A DNA stretch of 64,000 bases from Shimia sediminis (GTDB lineage: Bacteria > Pseudomonadota > Alphaproteobacteria > Rhodobacterales > Rhodobacteraceae): assembly GCF_003990645.1 (NCBI RefSeq), contig NZ_RYZK01000001.1:806001-870000 (forward strand), in the 5' to 3' direction. How positions within the stretch are numbered: position 1 is the stretch's first letter; every line of letters starts with the position of its first letter. Positions 44,974 through 54,514 of the stretch are shown here, in pieces. The position numbers and the translations under genes are program-made. The notes beneath the pieces were generated by a model that was given only the letters and a program-made list of their open reading frames with translations, was not told the DNA's origin and made no database searches.

Positions 44974-46985
44974 TACTCTGCGGCGACCTTCTGGTTGGCG
45001 CGGTCCTTGGCGTTGGCGGCCAGTTCGGCCATCAACTCGGACGCGCGGGCAATCGGGTTGGTCAGATAGAAATCATCCACGGCAGCAAAGAACTTGCCCG
45101 CTTTCAGATCGGCGATCGGCAGCGGCTCCCAGCCGTTGTCGACAACCTGATCGATCTGCGCCAGATGCGGCACCTCGGCCACCAGCGCCTGACGCAACTG
45201 CGCAAGGCTGTCATAACCCAGCGTTGCACCCAGCTCGGCGCTCAGCGCGCGCAGGATGGCCCAGTTTTCCTTGGCCTCACCCGGTGCAAACCCGGCACGC
45301 ATCGCCAGTTGCGGACGGCCTTCGGTGTTTACGAACACCCCGTTCTCTTCGGTATAGGCCGCTGCGGGCAGGATCACGTCGGCGCGATGCGCACCGCGGT
45401 CACCATGGCTGCCCTGATAAATCACGAACGGCCCCTCGGCGATCTCAACCTCATCAGCACCCAGGTTGTAAACCACCTCGGCCCCTTCCAGCGCGACATC
45501 CATCCCGCCTTCGGTCACGGCACCGACATCCATCGCGCCCACACGGCTCGCGGCGGTGTGCAGCACCATCATCTTGCCGGTCAGCTTTTCGGTCAGCTCC
45601 ATGCACTTGGCCAGAACCGCAATCCCGTCGCCTTCGTTGATGGCGCCCTGCCCAACGATCACAACTGCATTGTCCGAGGCCTCGGCGGCCTCCAGCATGC
45701 CCGGGAACATCCGGCGGCCGGGCCCGTGATGGGTGGTCTCATAGGTCAGATCACCGCTTTTCACACCCACGGTGTGGACCTCGGCACCGCGCAGCCAGGC
45801 CTTGCGGATACGGGCATTGAGAACCGGCGCCTCGTTGCGTGGATTCGACCCGATGATGTAAATAACCTTAGCGTTATCAATATCTTCGATGGCCGCATTG
45901 CCCACATAGGCCGAGCGATTGTCTGCCGGAAGAACTGCGCCATTGGTGCGGCATTCGATGTTGCCTTCCAGACCGTCAACGATCTGTTTCAACGCAAATG
46001 TCGCCTCAACCGGGGCCAGATCGCCAATCAGAGCAGCGACTTTCTTGCCCTTCATGGCCTCGGCAGCCGCGCTCAGCGCTTCGCCCCATGTGGCGGGCTT
46101 CAGCTTGCCATCAACCCGCACATAGGGGCGATCCAGACGCTGGCGGCGCAGACCGTCCCAGACAAAGCGGGTCTTGTCGGAAATCCACTCTTCGTTCACG
46201 CCATCATGGTTGCGCGGCAGGATGCGCATCACTTCGCGGCCCTTGGTATCGACGCGGATGTTCGACCCCAGCGCATCCATCACGTCGATGGTCTCGGTCT
46301 TGGTCAGCTCCCACGGACGAGCGGTAAAGGCATAAGGCTTCGAGGTCAGCGCGCCCACCGGGCACAGATCAATGATGTTGCCCTGCAGGTTCGAATCCAG
46401 CGTCTGGTTCAGATAGCTGGTGATCTCGGCGTCTTCACCGCGTCCCGTCTGACCCATCTGGCTGATGCCCGCGACCTCGGTCGTGAAGCGCACACAACGG
46501 GTGCAGGAAATACACCGCGTCATCGTGGTCGAGACCAGCGGCCCCAGATCCAGATCATCCACCGCGCGCTTGGGCTCCTGGAACCGCGTGTCCGAGATGC
46601 CATAGGCCATGGCCTGATCCTGCAGGTCACACTCCCCACCCTGGTCGCAGATCGGGCAATCCAGCGGGTGGTTGATGAGCATGAACTCCATCACCCCTTC
46701 GCGGGCCTTCTTGACCATGGGCGAGTTGGTTTTCACCACCGGAGGCTGGCCTTCGGGGCCGGGGCGCAGATCGCGCACCTGCATCGCACAAGAGGCCGCA
46801 GGCTTGGGCGGACCGCCGACAACCTCGACCAGACACATCCGGCAGTTGCCGGCAATCGACAGACGTTCGTGGTAACAGAACCGTGGAATTTCCACACCGG
46901 CCTGCTCACAGGCCTGGATCAGCGTCATCGCGCCGTCTACTTCCACTTCGGTCTCGTCAATGACGACTTTGCGCAGGTCAGACAT
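44973..46985 (-). CDS. nuoG: NADH-quinone oxidoreductase subunit G
   Basis: Peripheral-arm subunit with one 2Fe-2S and several 4Fe-4S clusters. Ligand motifs: [15 protein letters not shown] near residue 37, [17 protein letters not shown] and [11 protein letters not shown] molybdopterin-oxidoreductase-like domain follows. 670 residues, the alphaproteobacterial length. Followed without gap by the lipoprotein gene. Confidence 0.95.
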   Translation of the reverse strand: MSDLRKVVIDETEVEVDGAMTLIQACEQAGVEIPRFCYHERLSIAGNCRMCLVEVVGGPPKPAASCAMQVRDLRPGPEGQPPVVKTNSPMVKKAREGVMEFMLINHPLDCPICDQGGECDLQDQAMAYGISDTRFQEPKRAVDDLDLGPLVSTTMTRCISCTRCVRFTTEVAGISQMGQTGRGEDAEITSYLNQTLDSNLQGNIIDLCPVGALTSKPYAFTARPWELTKTETIDVMDALGSNIRVDTKGREVMRILPRNHDGVNEEWISDKTRFVWDGLRRQRLDRPYVRVDGKLKPATWGEALSAAAEAMKGKKVAALIGDLAPVEATFALKQIVDGLEGNIECRTNGAVLPADNRSAYVGNAAIEDIDNAKVIYIIGSNPRNEAPVLNARIRKAWLRGAEVHTVGVKSGDLTYETTHHGPGRRMFPGMLEAAEASDNAVVIVGQGAINEGDGIAVLAKCMELTEKLTGKMMVLHTAASRVGAMDVGAVTEGGMDVALEGAEVVYNLGADEVEIAEGPFVIYQGSHGDRGAHRADVILPAAAYTEENGVFVNTEGRPQLAMRAGFAPGEAKENWAILRALSAELGATLGYDSLAQLRQALVAEVPHLAQIDQVVDNGWEPLPIADLKAGKFFAAVDDFYLTNPIARASELMAELAANAKDRANQKVAAE

Positions 46986-46988
46986 GGT

Positions 46989-47393
46989 CTACTTAGCCCT
47001 CAATAGCGCGCCGATCGCGCTTTTCTTTGCAATTTCCGCGCGGCCGACCACGCAGAAGGTTTCAGGTTGTCCATAGATCGCGCCCTGAGACTTCAGGTAA
47101 GCCTCGCCCTTGGCGCGCATCCGCTTCTTTTGCTCTTTGGATTTCATGTACGTCTTGATTTCGTCGTTCGAGTAGCCCAGCTCATTGGCCCGCGCCTTCA
47201 GCTCCCAGGCTTGCCCAAGCGCCTTCATCTTGCGGGCGGCGATATCTTCGCAGATTTCGCTGATTTCCCAGCCCACAGCCGCGGCGAACAGCTTGTTTTC
47301 GATCTCGGGAACGTCACTCAAAGGCGGTTTGGCCGCCGCGGCAGCCCCTGCCAGAACACTCACGCCCAATACAACCGGCAACATCACACGCAT
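46989..47393 (-). CDS. DUF5333-type secreted protein in the nuo operon
   Basis: 134 residues. A signal peptide (MRVMLPVVLGVSVLAGAAAAA) is followed by KPPLSDVPEIENKLFAAAVGWEISEICEDIAARKMKAL and LGYSNDEIKTYMKSKEQKKRMRAKGEAYLKSQG, which I recognise as DUF5333, a family seen in Rhodobacteraceae nuo operons. Two Cys remain (EICE, TFCVVG). Its product is exported, so it cannot be a cytosolic complex I subunit; an assembly or periplasmic factor is possible. Lies 3 bp before nuoG. Confidence 0.75.
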   Translation of the reverse strand: MRVMLPVVLGVSVLAGAAAAAKPPLSDVPEIENKLFAAAVGWEISEICEDIAARKMKALGQAWELKARANELGYSNDEIKTYMKSKEQKKRMRAKGEAYLKSQGAIYGQPETFCVVGRAEIAKKSAIGALLRAK

Positions 47394-47482
47394 CTTTACT
47401 CTCCTGTCTGCGGACACGCGGGACTCGCGCGCCTCTGCTGCGACAGGAGCGTTTTGTGCTCGTGTTATGCAATAACCTCGGC

Positions 47483-47839
47483 TCATGGCTTGCAAATGCC
47501 CTCCATGATCAGGTCGTCATCGTCCATTTTCAGGGTTTGGTTCTCTTGATCCGGGCCGCTGATCCATTCAATCCGCGAGGTGCCGTATTGTTCGATGCAA
47601 TAGCGTGTCGCCGCATAGCGCCCCGCCTCTTTGGCACCGTTGATCGACTGCGTGGCGCGGCGCACTTCTACAGAGAAATGCTCGCGTTTTTCTTTCTCGA
47701 TCGCCTCGACCTTGGATTTGAACTCAATCCCGTCAAAGGCAAACTCGGTCTTGTTGCGGTGATCCTTGAACGTGCCACAACCCGAGACCAGCGCAAGCGA
47801 CAGAACCACGCACACGCCAAGCGCACCCCTGCCCGTCAT
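47483..47839 (-). CDS. Lipoprotein of unknown function between nuoF and the DUF5333 gene
   Basis: 118 residues with signal peptide ending LALVSGC (lipobox Cys at about residue 20), then a charged helical region (NKTEFAFDGIEFKSKVEAIEKEKREHFSVEVRRATQSI) and RYCIEQYGTSRIEWISGPDQENQ. No family recognised. ATG 47839 is preferred over upstream in-frame codons. A 25-bp gap separates it from nuoF and 89 bp from the DUF5333 gene. Confidence 0.7.
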   Translation of the reverse strand: MTGRGALGVCVVLSLALVSGCGTFKDHRNKTEFAFDGIEFKSKVEAIEKEKREHFSVEVRRATQSINGAKEAGRYAATRYCIEQYGTSRIEWISGPDQENQTLKMDDDDLIMEGICKP

Positions 47840-47864
47840 GATATGCTGCCCCAGGATCACTGTC

Positions 47865-49160
47865 TTACTCCGCCGCCATCGCGCCCATACGGCCCGTTTT
47901 CTGGGCCTTGATGCGGTCTTCAATTTCCTCACGGAAGTTCTTGATCAACCCCTGGATCGGCCAGGCCGCTGCGTCGCCAAGGGCACAGATGGTGTGGCCT
48001 TCGACCTGCTTGGTGACGTCGAACAGCATGTCGATCTCTTCGATCTCGGCCTCGCCTTTGACCAGACGATCCATCACGCGCATCATCCAGCCGGTGCCTT
48101 CGCGGCACGGCGTACACTGACCGCAGCTTTCGTGCTTGTAGAACTTCGACAGACGCCAGATCGCCTTGATTGGGTCGACGCTCTTGTCCATGACGATCAC
48201 CGCCGCGGTCCCCAGGGACGACCCCACCTTGCGCAATTCGTCAAAGTCCATCACCGCGTCGCGCATGTCTTCGCCGCGCACACATGGCACCGACGAGCCA
48301 CCGGGGATCACCGCCAAGAGGTTATCCCAGCCGCCGCGAATACCGCCGCAATGTTTCTCGATCAGCTCTTCGAACGAAATCGACATCGCCTCTTCAACCA
48401 CACACGGGTTGTTCACATGGCCCGAAATACCAAAGATCTTGGTGCCCGCATTGTTGGGGTTGCCAAAAGACGAGAACCACTCAGCCCCGCGCCGCAGGAT
48501 GGTCGGCACAACGGCAATCGATTCCACGTTGTTCACCGTGGTCGGACAGCCATAGAGCCCCGCCCCCGCCGGGAACGGCGGCTTCATGCGCGGCATGCCC
48601 TTTTTGCCCTCAAGGCTTTCCAGCAATGCGGTTTCTTCGCCGCAGATATAGGCGCCCGCACCGTGATGCAGGAACAGGTCAAAATCCCAGCCCGAGCCAG
48701 CGGCATTCTTGCCCAGCAGACCCGCGTCGTAAGCTTCGTCAATCGCCGCCTGCAGCGCTTCGCGCTCGCGAATGTACTCGCCGCGGATGTAGATGTAACA
48801 GGTGTGCGCGTTCATCGCGAAGGACGCAATCAGGCAGCCTTCGATCAGCGTGTGCGGATCGTGGCGCATGATCTCGCGGTCTTTACAGGTGCCGGGCTCG
48901 GATTCATCCGCGTTCACAACCAGATACGCCGGGCGCCCGTCGCTTTCCTTGGGCATGAAGGACCACTTCAAACCGGTCGGGAACCCTGCACCACCACGGC
49001 CACGAAGCCCCGAGGCCTTCATGTTGTCGATGACCCAGTCACGTCCGTTCTGGATGATCTTTGCCGTGCCATCCCAGTGGCCGCGCGCCTTGGCGCCCGC
49101 CAGCGTGCGGTCATGCATGCCATAGAGGTTGGTAAAGATACGGTCCTGATCTTTCAGCAT
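47865..49160 (-). CDS. nuoF: NADH-quinone oxidoreductase subunit F
   Basis: NADH-binding and FMN-containing subunit of complex I. 431 residues. [13 protein letters not shown] near residue 54 (FMN), [27 protein letters not shown] (NADH) and the N3 4Fe-4S ligands in [15 protein letters not shown] plus a later Cys are all present. The small DUF5337-like gene lies upstream and the lipoprotein gene downstream. Confidence 0.95.
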   Translation of the reverse strand: MLKDQDRIFTNLYGMHDRTLAGAKARGHWDGTAKIIQNGRDWVIDNMKASGLRGRGGAGFPTGLKWSFMPKESDGRPAYLVVNADESEPGTCKDREIMRHDPHTLIEGCLIASFAMNAHTCYIYIRGEYIREREALQAAIDEAYDAGLLGKNAAGSGWDFDLFLHHGAGAYICGEETALLESLEGKKGMPRMKPPFPAGAGLYGCPTTVNNVESIAVVPTILRRGAEWFSSFGNPNNAGTKIFGISGHVNNPCVVEEAMSISFEELIEKHCGGIRGGWDNLLAVIPGGSSVPCVRGEDMRDAVMDFDELRKVGSSLGTAAVIVMDKSVDPIKAIWRLSKFYKHESCGQCTPCREGTGWMMRVMDRLVKGEAEIEEIDMLFDVTKQVEGHTICALGDAAAWPIQGLIKNFREEIEDRIKAQKTGRMGAMAAE

Positions 49161-49164
49161 CTCG

Positions 49165-49392
49165 TTACCCTTGCGTTGCCCGGCGCGCGCGCCAGATCTG
49201 AAAAATGTTCACCAGCGCCCAGACCAGCGCCGCAATAGCGGCAAAGTCAAACAGCAGCGCGTAGCGTCCCGGCAGGCCAGCGGCCTTGCCAATGAATTGG
49301 GCGGCCATCCACAGAACCATGCTGCCCGCGATCACAAGGGCGACCATGCGCCCCTTGCGTGCCAGCTCTTGCTCTGTTGCCCCGCCCCCCAT
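49165..49392 (-). CDS. DUF5337-type small membrane protein in the nuo operon
   Basis: 75 residues: a short cytosolic N-terminus ([12 protein letters not shown]), two membrane helices ([18 protein letters not shown] and [24 protein letters not shown]) and a basic end. I recognise it as the DUF5337 type known from Rhodobacteraceae nuo operons. Function unknown; its constant place between nuoE and nuoF suggests a link to complex I assembly. 3-4 bp gaps on both sides. Confidence 0.75.
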   Translation of the reverse strand: MGGGATEQELARKGRMVALVIAGSMVLWMAAQFIGKAAGLPGRYALLFDFAAIAALVWALVNIFQIWRARRATQG

Positions 49393-49395
49393 GTC

Positions 49396-50508
49396 TTAGT
49401 CCTCGTCGTAGACGCCACCCTTGGCGACCTTTTTGGAGAACTCGGTTTCTTCGCCCGATGCGAGCGTCTTGGCCTGGTCGACCCAGCCGTCGCGTTCGAT
49501 CCGACCCTTGAAGGACAGTTTGTCGTCCATCTCGGTGATGTCATCCGCACCCCAGGCAGCGATCTGCGCAAATGAGGTCACGCCAGCCGCGTGCAGCTTT
49601 TTCTCCAGCGCCGGGCCGACGCCCTTGAGCTGTTTCAGGTCATCCGCAGACGCCTCTTCAGCCCCTTGCGGCGCTTCTTCGGCCTTCTTGGCCTTGGGCG
49701 CGGCCTTTTTGGCCTCTTCCGCCTGTTTCGCGGCAGGTTTCGGCGTTGCCGGCGCGGCGGGAGGCTTTTCGGCGGCCTCTTGACCGGCAACCTCGCCCGC
49801 GTCGTTCAGCCAAGGCGTCGTCAGCGGCACTTCGGTGCCATCAATACGCTTGACCGTGTCGCCCAGATCGGTCGCCAGCTGCGCCGATGCGTTATACTTG
49901 GTCTTGCCGCTCTCATAGTCTTTCAGCGTGGTCAGACCCGACAGCGGTTCCGAGGCAAAACGGCCATTCATCGGACCCGGAGCCGGCACCTTGCCCGCCG
50001 CCAGATCGTCGAGCAACTGCGCAAACCCTTCGGTCGTCATGTCCTCGTAATAATCCTTGCCGATCTGCGCCATGGGCGCGTTGGTGCAGGCCCCCAGACA
50101 TTCGACCTCTTCCCAGGAAAACTTGCCATCCGCCGAGACCGTATGCGGCGTCGGCGCGATCTTGTCCTTGCAGACCTCCATCAGGTCTTCGGCGCCACAG
50201 ATCATGCAGCTGAGCGTGCCGCAAATCTGGATATGCGCCACCGACCCAACGGGCTGCAGCTGGAACATAAAGTAGAAGGACGCCACCTCAAGCACGCGGA
50301 TATAGGCCATACCCAGCATGTCGGCCACGGCCTCAATCGCGGGCTTTGACAGCCAGCCTTCCTGTTCCTGCGCCCGCCACAACAGCGGAATAACCGCCGA
50401 GGCCTGACGGCCCTCGGGGTATTTGGTCATTTGACCTTCGGCCCAGGCCAGGTTTCCTTCGGTGAATGCGAAGCTTTCGGGTTGTTCGCTATGAAGACGA
50501 CGAAGCAT
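49396..50508 (-). CDS. nuoE: NADH-quinone oxidoreductase subunit E with C-terminal HhH extension
   Basis: 370 residues. The N-terminal NuoE domain holds the 2Fe-2S ligands Cys96, Cys101, Cys137 and Cys141. After residue 200 comes a non-family region: an Ala/Lys/Pro/Glu-rich linker (about 245-287) and a helix-hairpin-helix-like domain (288-352) with [31 protein letters not shown]. Such a DNA/RNA-binding-like module is not part of NuoE in E. coli; its role in complex I is unknown. Overlaps nuoD by one base. Confidence 0.92.
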   Translation of the reverse strand: MLRRLHSEQPESFAFTEGNLAWAEGQMTKYPEGRQASAVIPLLWRAQEQEGWLSKPAIEAVADMLGMAYIRVLEVASFYFMFQLQPVGSVAHIQICGTLSCMICGAEDLMEVCKDKIAPTPHTVSADGKFSWEEVECLGACTNAPMAQIGKDYYEDMTTEGFAQLLDDLAAGKVPAPGPMNGRFASEPLSGLTTLKDYESGKTKYNASAQLATDLGDTVKRIDGTEVPLTTPWLNDAGEVAGQEAAEKPPAAPATPKPAAKQAEEAKKAAPKAKKAEEAPQGAEEASADDLKQLKGVGPALEKKLHAAGVTSFAQIAAWGADDITEMDDKLSFKGRIERDGWVDQAKTLASGEETEFSKKVAKGGVYDED

Positions 50509-51734
50509 TAGCGGTCGATCTCCCCAAATACGATGTCGATGGTGCCGATGATCGCCGCCACGTCGGCCAGCTGGTGGCCCTTGGCGATGTGATCCAGCGA
50601 TTGCAGGTGGTTATAGCCCGGTGCACGCAGCTTGGCGCGGTACGGACGGTTGGTGCCATCCGCTTGAATATACACGCCAAATTCGCCCTTGGGCGCTTCC
50701 ACCGCGGCGTAAACCTCGCCCTCGGGGACCTTGAAGCCTTCGGTGTAGAGCTTGAAGTGGTGGATCAGGCTCTCCATCGAGGTCTTCATGTCACCGCGTT
50801 TCGGCGGGGTCAGCTTGCCGCGTGCCAGCACGTCGCCGGTGGCTTCGCGCAGTTTCACGATGGCCTGACGGATGATGCTGGTCGATTGACGCATTTCTTC
50901 CACGCGCATGACATAGCGGTCATAGCAGTCGCCGTTCTTGCCGATGGGGATCTGGAAATCGAACTCGTCATAGCACTCATAGGGCTGGGCGCGACGCAGG
51001 TCCCAGGCGAGCCCCGCCGAGCGCAGCATCACGCCCGAATACCCCTGTTCCAGCGCGGTATTGGTGTCGATCACGCAGATGTCCACGTTACGCTGCTTGA
51101 AAATGCGGTTCTCGGTCAGCAGAGTCTCGATGTCGTCCAGAACATTGGGGAAATGGAACGCCCATTCCTCAATGTCATCCAGCAGAGCGTCGGGCAGATC
51201 CTGATGCACACCGCCGGGGCGGAAATAGGCCGCGTGCAGACGCGCGCCACAGGCCCGTTCGTAAAAGATCATCAGCTTTTCGCGCTCTTCAAAACCCCAG
51301 AGGTTCGGGGTCAGCGCGCCAACGTCCATCGCCTGCGAACAGACGTTCATCAGGTGGTTCAACACGCGGCCAATCTCGCAGTACAGGACCCGGATCAACT
51401 GCGCACGACGCGGCACTTCGGTGCCGGTCAGCTTTTCGATCGCCATGCACCATGCATGTTCCTGGTTCATCGGCGCCACGTAATCGAGGCGGTCGAGATA
51501 CGGCAGGTTCTGCAGGTAGGTACGGCTTTCCATCAGCTTTTCGGTGCCGCGGTGCAGCAACCCGACGTGCGGGTCAGCGCGTTCCACGATCTCGCCGTCC
51601 AGTTCCAGAACCAGACGCAGCACACCGTGGGCCGCAGGGTGCTGCGGACCAAAGTTGATGTTAAAGTTGCGGATTTTCTGTTCGCCGGCCAGCGCGTCGT
51701 GGCTGCCGTCAGTGAACTTGGAGCCGTCCATCAT
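50508..51734 (-). CDS. nuoD: NADH-quinone oxidoreductase subunit D
   Basis: 49-kDa-type subunit that forms the quinone site with NuoB. 408 residues; [22 protein letters not shown] near residue 27, [33 protein letters not shown] and the C-terminal VFGEIDR end. Separate from nuoC, as usual outside enterobacteria. Start overlaps nuoC by 4 bp (ATGA). Confidence 0.95.
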   Translation of the reverse strand: MMDGSKFTDGSHDALAGEQKIRNFNINFGPQHPAAHGVLRLVLELDGEIVERADPHVGLLHRGTEKLMESRTYLQNLPYLDRLDYVAPMNQEHAWCMAIEKLTGTEVPRRAQLIRVLYCEIGRVLNHLMNVCSQAMDVGALTPNLWGFEEREKLMIFYERACGARLHAAYFRPGGVHQDLPDALLDDIEEWAFHFPNVLDDIETLLTENRIFKQRNVDICVIDTNTALEQGYSGVMLRSAGLAWDLRRAQPYECYDEFDFQIPIGKNGDCYDRYVMRVEEMRQSTSIIRQAIVKLREATGDVLARGKLTPPKRGDMKTSMESLIHHFKLYTEGFKVPEGEVYAAVEAPKGEFGVYIQADGTNRPYRAKLRAPGYNHLQSLDHIAKGHQLADVAAIIGTIDIVFGEIDR

Positions 51735-52336
51735 TTCGCCTCCCCCTTCTCATCACCGGGCAGGATGTATTCGGCACCCTCCCACGGGGACATGAAATCA
51801 AACTGGCGGTAATCCTGCGTCAGTTGCACAGGCTCATAGACCACGCGCTTTTCGACCTCGTCATAGCGCACCTCGGTGTAACCCGTGGTCGGGAAATCCT
51901 TGCGCAGCGGGTGGCCGGTAAAGCCATAATCCGTCAGCAAACGCCGCAGGTCCGGGTGATCGCTAAAGATGATCCCGAACATGTCGAACGTCTCCCGCTC
52001 GGCCCAGTTGGCACAAGGGTGAATGTCAGTGATCGACGGCACCATTTCATCTTCGCGCACCGCGACCCGCAGGCGGATGCGGTGGTTCTGATAGATCGAC
52101 AACAGGTGATAGATCACCGTGAATCGCTTGGGGCGATCCGGGAAATCTGCCGCGGTCAGGTCGATCAGCGTGGCAAACTTGCAGGTCTGGTCGGTTTTCA
52201 GAAACTCGATGAACCCGGCGATGTTGGCCGGGGCCACGTCCACGTTCAACTCGCCAAAGGCGATGTCCCAGCCAAGGACACAGTCCGGGCGCTTGGCTTC
52301 GATATAGGCGCCCAACTCGTTCAGTGCTTCGCTCAT
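51731..52336 (-). CDS. nuoC: NADH-quinone oxidoreductase subunit C
   Basis: 30-kDa-type subunit of the peripheral arm. 201 residues with [37 protein letters not shown], the family signature, near residue 115. Overlaps nuoB and nuoD, each by 4 bp, so B-C-D form a translationally coupled run. Confidence 0.95.
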   Translation of the reverse strand: MSEALNELGAYIEAKRPDCVLGWDIAFGELNVDVAPANIAGFIEFLKTDQTCKFATLIDLTAADFPDRPKRFTVIYHLLSIYQNHRIRLRVAVREDEMVPSITDIHPCANWAERETFDMFGIIFSDHPDLRRLLTDYGFTGHPLRKDFPTTGYTEVRYDEVEKRVVYEPVQLTQDYRQFDFMSPWEGAEYILPGDEKGEAK

Positions 52337-52857
52337 CTCTCAATCGTCCCCGTGCGACGGATCTTGCGGTGCAGCTGCAGGACCCCATACATCAGCGCCT
52401 CGGCGGTCGGAGGACAGCCAGGCACATAGACGTCAACCGGCACGATCCGGTCACAGCCCCGCACAACGCTGTAGGAATAGTGGTAATAGCCGCCGCCATT
52501 GGCGCAGGACCCCATCGAGATCACATACCGCGGCTCGGGCATCTGGTCGTAAACCTTGCGCAGGGCCGGTGCCATCTTGTTGGTCAGCGTGCCCGCAACA
52601 ATCATCAGGTCCGACTGGCGCGGCGAGGCGCGCGGGGCAGTACCATACCGCTCAAGGTCATAGCGCGGCATCGAGGTGTGGATCATCTCGACCGCGCAGC
52701 ACGCCAGACCAAAGGTCATCCAGTGCAAAGACCCGGTGCGGGCCCAGTTGATCATGTCCTCGGTCGAGGTCAGCAGGAACCCTTTGTCCTGCAGATCCTT
52801 GTTCAGCGCCTGGGTGACAACTTCCTTGTCGGCGCCCGCCGTGTTGGCTCCGGTCAT
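52333..52857 (-). CDS. nuoB: NADH-quinone oxidoreductase subunit B
   Basis: Carries the terminal 4Fe-4S cluster N2. 174 residues. Ligands are the tandem pair Cys53-Cys54, Cys118 and Cys148, all intact. ATG 52857 overlaps the nuoA stop by one base (TGATG); ATG 52866 would overlap more and is less likely. Confidence 0.95.
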   Translation of the reverse strand: MTGANTAGADKEVVTQALNKDLQDKGFLLTSTEDMINWARTGSLHWMTFGLACCAVEMIHTSMPRYDLERYGTAPRASPRQSDLMIVAGTLTNKMAPALRKVYDQMPEPRYVISMGSCANGGGYYHYSYSVVRGCDRIVPVDVYVPGCPPTAEALMYGVLQLHRKIRRTGTIER

Positions 52858-53222
52858 CACTCCCATTCCAGGGCTCCCTTTTTCCACTCATAGGCAAAGC
52901 CGATGGTCAGCACGCCCAGGAAAACCATCATCGACCAGAAGCCCAGCATGCTGATGTCCTTAAAGCCCACGGCCCAGGGGAACAGCATCGCAATTTCCAA
53001 ATCGAAAATGATGAACAGGATCGACACGAGGTAGAACCTCACGTCAAATTTCATCCGCGCGTCGTCAAAGGCATTGAAACCACACTCGTAAGCACTCACC
53101 TTCTCAGGATCGGGATTTCTTACGGCAAGGACAACAGCTGCGAGGATCAGAACAAGGCCTAGTGCAATTGCGACGGCCAGAAAGACGAGAATGGGAAGGT
53201 ATTCCCTCAGCATCTCTTCCAC
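52857..53222 (-). CDS. nuoA: NADH-quinone oxidoreductase subunit A
   Basis: 121 residues, three membrane helices, with [34 protein letters not shown], the signature of the family. GTG 53222 ([15 protein letters not shown]) is chosen because an AAGGAG sits 7 bases before it and the family N-terminus matches; an ATG ten residues away is less likely. First gene of the nuo operon. Confidence 0.94.
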   Translation of the reverse strand: MEEMLREYLPILVFLAVAIALGLVLILAAVVLAVRNPDPEKVSAYECGFNAFDDARMKFDVRFYLVSILFIIFDLEIAMLFPWAVGFKDISMLGFWSMMVFLGVLTIGFAYEWKKGALEWE

Positions 53223-53286
53223 GGGGTGGCTCCTTTCATGCACGGGTCAAATGACGTGCAGTCAGATGGCTGTTTTGACTAAAGGG

Positions 53287-53315
53287 GGTTTACCCTTGCC
53301 CTATGGCAGGGTCAA
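53287..53315 (-). promoter_or_regulatory. Candidate nuo operon promoter
   Basis: On the minus strand TTGACC (53315-53310) and TAAACC (53292-53287) are spaced by exactly 17 bp, with the nuoA GTG 65 bp downstream. The -35 hexamer is good and the -10 weak, as is common in alphaproteobacteria. Confidence 0.4.
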
Positions 53316-53372
53316 CCAAGCGGCGACACATTCAATTTCGTGAAAGCGTTGCATTTTTTCTTGGTGAACAAA

Positions 53373-53390
53373 GGTATGCAAAGGCATACC
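53373..53390. promoter_or_regulatory. GGTATGC dyad upstream of nuoA
   Basis: GGTATGC (53373-53379) and GCATACC (53384-53390) form a perfect 7-bp inverted repeat with loop AAAG. A related dyad with one mismatch lies at 53568-53585. It is about 60 bp upstream of the candidate nuo promoter and may be an operator; no known consensus. Confidence 0.5.
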
Positions 53391-53567
53391 GGTGCCCTGC
53401 GGCAATTGGTCAGCCGCTGATTTTAAGGGATTTTCGGGGGGTTGGCGGCGTACCCTGCGCGAATCCCGTTGTGCGGCAAAAGCACACGAAAGACTCATCT
53501 TTTTCACAGACCGTCCGCAGGCTCTGGAATTTTTGCATTCGGAACGGATTTTTCACGGGGCTTTTTC

Positions 53568-53585
53568 GGTATGCCGCCGCATGCC
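53568..53585. promoter_or_regulatory. Second GGTATGC-type dyad
   Basis: GGTATGC (53568-53574) with GCATGCC (53579-53585) repeats the spacing and first arm of the dyad at 53373, with one changed base. Having two such sites in one non-coding region hints at a cooperative regulator or at related repeats. Confidence 0.4.
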
Positions 53586-53608
53586 CGAAACAAGGCCGAC
53601 AGAGTCGC

Positions 53609-53640
53609 ACCAGAGTCGCTTTTTGGATGGCGACCCTGGT
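53609..53640 (-). other. Long stem-loop behind liuC
   Basis: ACCAGAGTCGC (53609-53619) pairs with GCGACCCTGGT (53630-53640) over 11 positions with one G-U pair in the minus-strand RNA, 19 bp after the liuC stop. There is no T-tract, so it is more likely a 3'-end structure or Rho-dependent site than an intrinsic terminator. Confidence 0.5.
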
Positions 53641-53658
53641 CCCACTATTCGGACCGGC

Positions 53659-54444
53659 TCAGCCCTGGCTCCACGCTGGCTTGCGCTTGTCAAAGAATGC
53701 GCCGATGCCTTCCTTGGCCTCGTCGCCTTCCCATGTTTCTGCCAGCGCGTTCACCGCGTGGTCAATCGCGGCCTGGTCGATCACCGGGCCAAACCGCCGC
53801 GCCAGCGCTTTTGAGGCCGCCACCGCCTTGGGGGCGCAGTTGAGGAACGGCACCACTTCGGCCTCGACCGCCGCGTCCAGATCCTCCGCCGGAACCGCCC
53901 TGGCCAACAGGCCCAGCGTCACTGCTTCTTGGGCGCCAAACAACCGCGCCGAAAAGAACACCCGCCGTGCCATCGCCTCACCCATGCGGGCAATGACATA
54001 GGGCCCGATATTGGCCGGGATCAGGCCGAGTTTCACCTCGGTCAGCCCCATCTTCACATGATCGGCCCCGATGGTGACATCACAGACCGAGGCCATGCCC
54101 ACGCCACCGCCAAAGGCATTGCCCTGCACCCGCCCGATCAGCGGTTTCGGCAGCTCGTTCAGCGCCCGCAGCATGATCGCCAGCTTGGCGCTTTCGGCCT
54201 TGCGGGTCGCAGCGTCCATCTTCATCTGCGCCTGCATCCAGGCCAGATCACCGCCCGCGCAGAATGACTTGCCCGCCCCGGTCAGGATCACCACACGCAC
54301 CGCGTCATCCGCCGCCAGCTGCCCCGCGGCCACAACCAACTCGTCCAGCATCTGCGCATTCATCGCGTTGTGCTTTTCCGCCCGGTCCAGCGTCAGCGTG
54401 GCCACGCCCCGCGCATCCGTCACTACAGAAATCGTCTCAAACAT
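53659..54444 (-). CDS. liuC: Methylglutaconyl-CoA hydratase (enoyl-CoA hydratase family)
   Basis: Hydrates 3-methylglutaconyl-CoA to HMG-CoA in leucine breakdown. 261 residues; crotonase fold with the oxyanion-hole segments SFCAGGDLAWM near residue 60 and GNAFGGGVGMASVCDV near residue 108, and the LTEVKLGLIPANIGPYV loop. The GGDLAWMQ variant is close to LiuC. Last gene of the liu operon, downstream of hmgL and separated from it by the second paired palindrome. Confidence 0.85.
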   Translation of the reverse strand: MFETISVVTDARGVATLTLDRAEKHNAMNAQMLDELVVAAGQLAADDAVRVVILTGAGKSFCAGGDLAWMQAQMKMDAATRKAESAKLAIMLRALNELPKPLIGRVQGNAFGGGVGMASVCDVTIGADHVKMGLTEVKLGLIPANIGPYVIARMGEAMARRVFFSARLFGAQEAVTLGLLARAVPAEDLDAAVEAEVVPFLNCAPKAVAASKALARRFGPVIDQAAIDHAVNALAETWEGDEAKEGIGAFFDKRKPAWSQG

Positions 54445-54463
54445 CTCTCTCTCCTCAACCGCA

Positions 54464-54514
54464 GAGAATTTTCTAGAAAATTCTCCACCCGTGAAATTCT
54501 TCTAGAAGAATTTC
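54464..54514. repeat. Paired 22-bp palindromes centred on TCTAGA, copy 2
   Basis: Two perfect 22-bp palindromes at 54464-54485 (half-site GAGAATTTTCT) and 54493-54514 (half-site GAAATTCTTCT), again both on TCTAGA and again 7 bp apart. Read on the hmgL strand the order matches copy 1 at 619: GAAAT-type first, then AGAATTTTCT-type. The first palindrome shares a base with the hmgL stop codon. Confidence 0.9.

Larger units (their letters stand above)
53223..53658. other. Intergenic region between nuoA and liuC
   Basis: These 436 bases contain no gene. They hold a candidate nuo promoter (53287-53315), a perfect GGTATGC dyad (53373-53390), a similar but imperfect dyad (53568-53585), and a long hairpin behind liuC (53609-53640). 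The base composition is AT-richer than in coding areas. Confidence 0.7.

Noticed and set aside
46388-46398. GGTTCGAATCC resembling a tRNA T-arm
   Set aside because: It lies inside the nuoG coding sequence, and no acceptor or anticodon stem can be drawn around it.
45165-47006. Plus-strand open frame opposite nuoG
   Set aside because: Antisense shadow; nuoG on the minus strand has intact iron-sulfur motifs through the whole region.
32727-53222. Disrupted nuo operon
   Set aside because: I first suspected insertions had broken the operon, but every nuo frame is intact and overlaps or spacing are tight, so the extra genes are accommodated and not disruptive.
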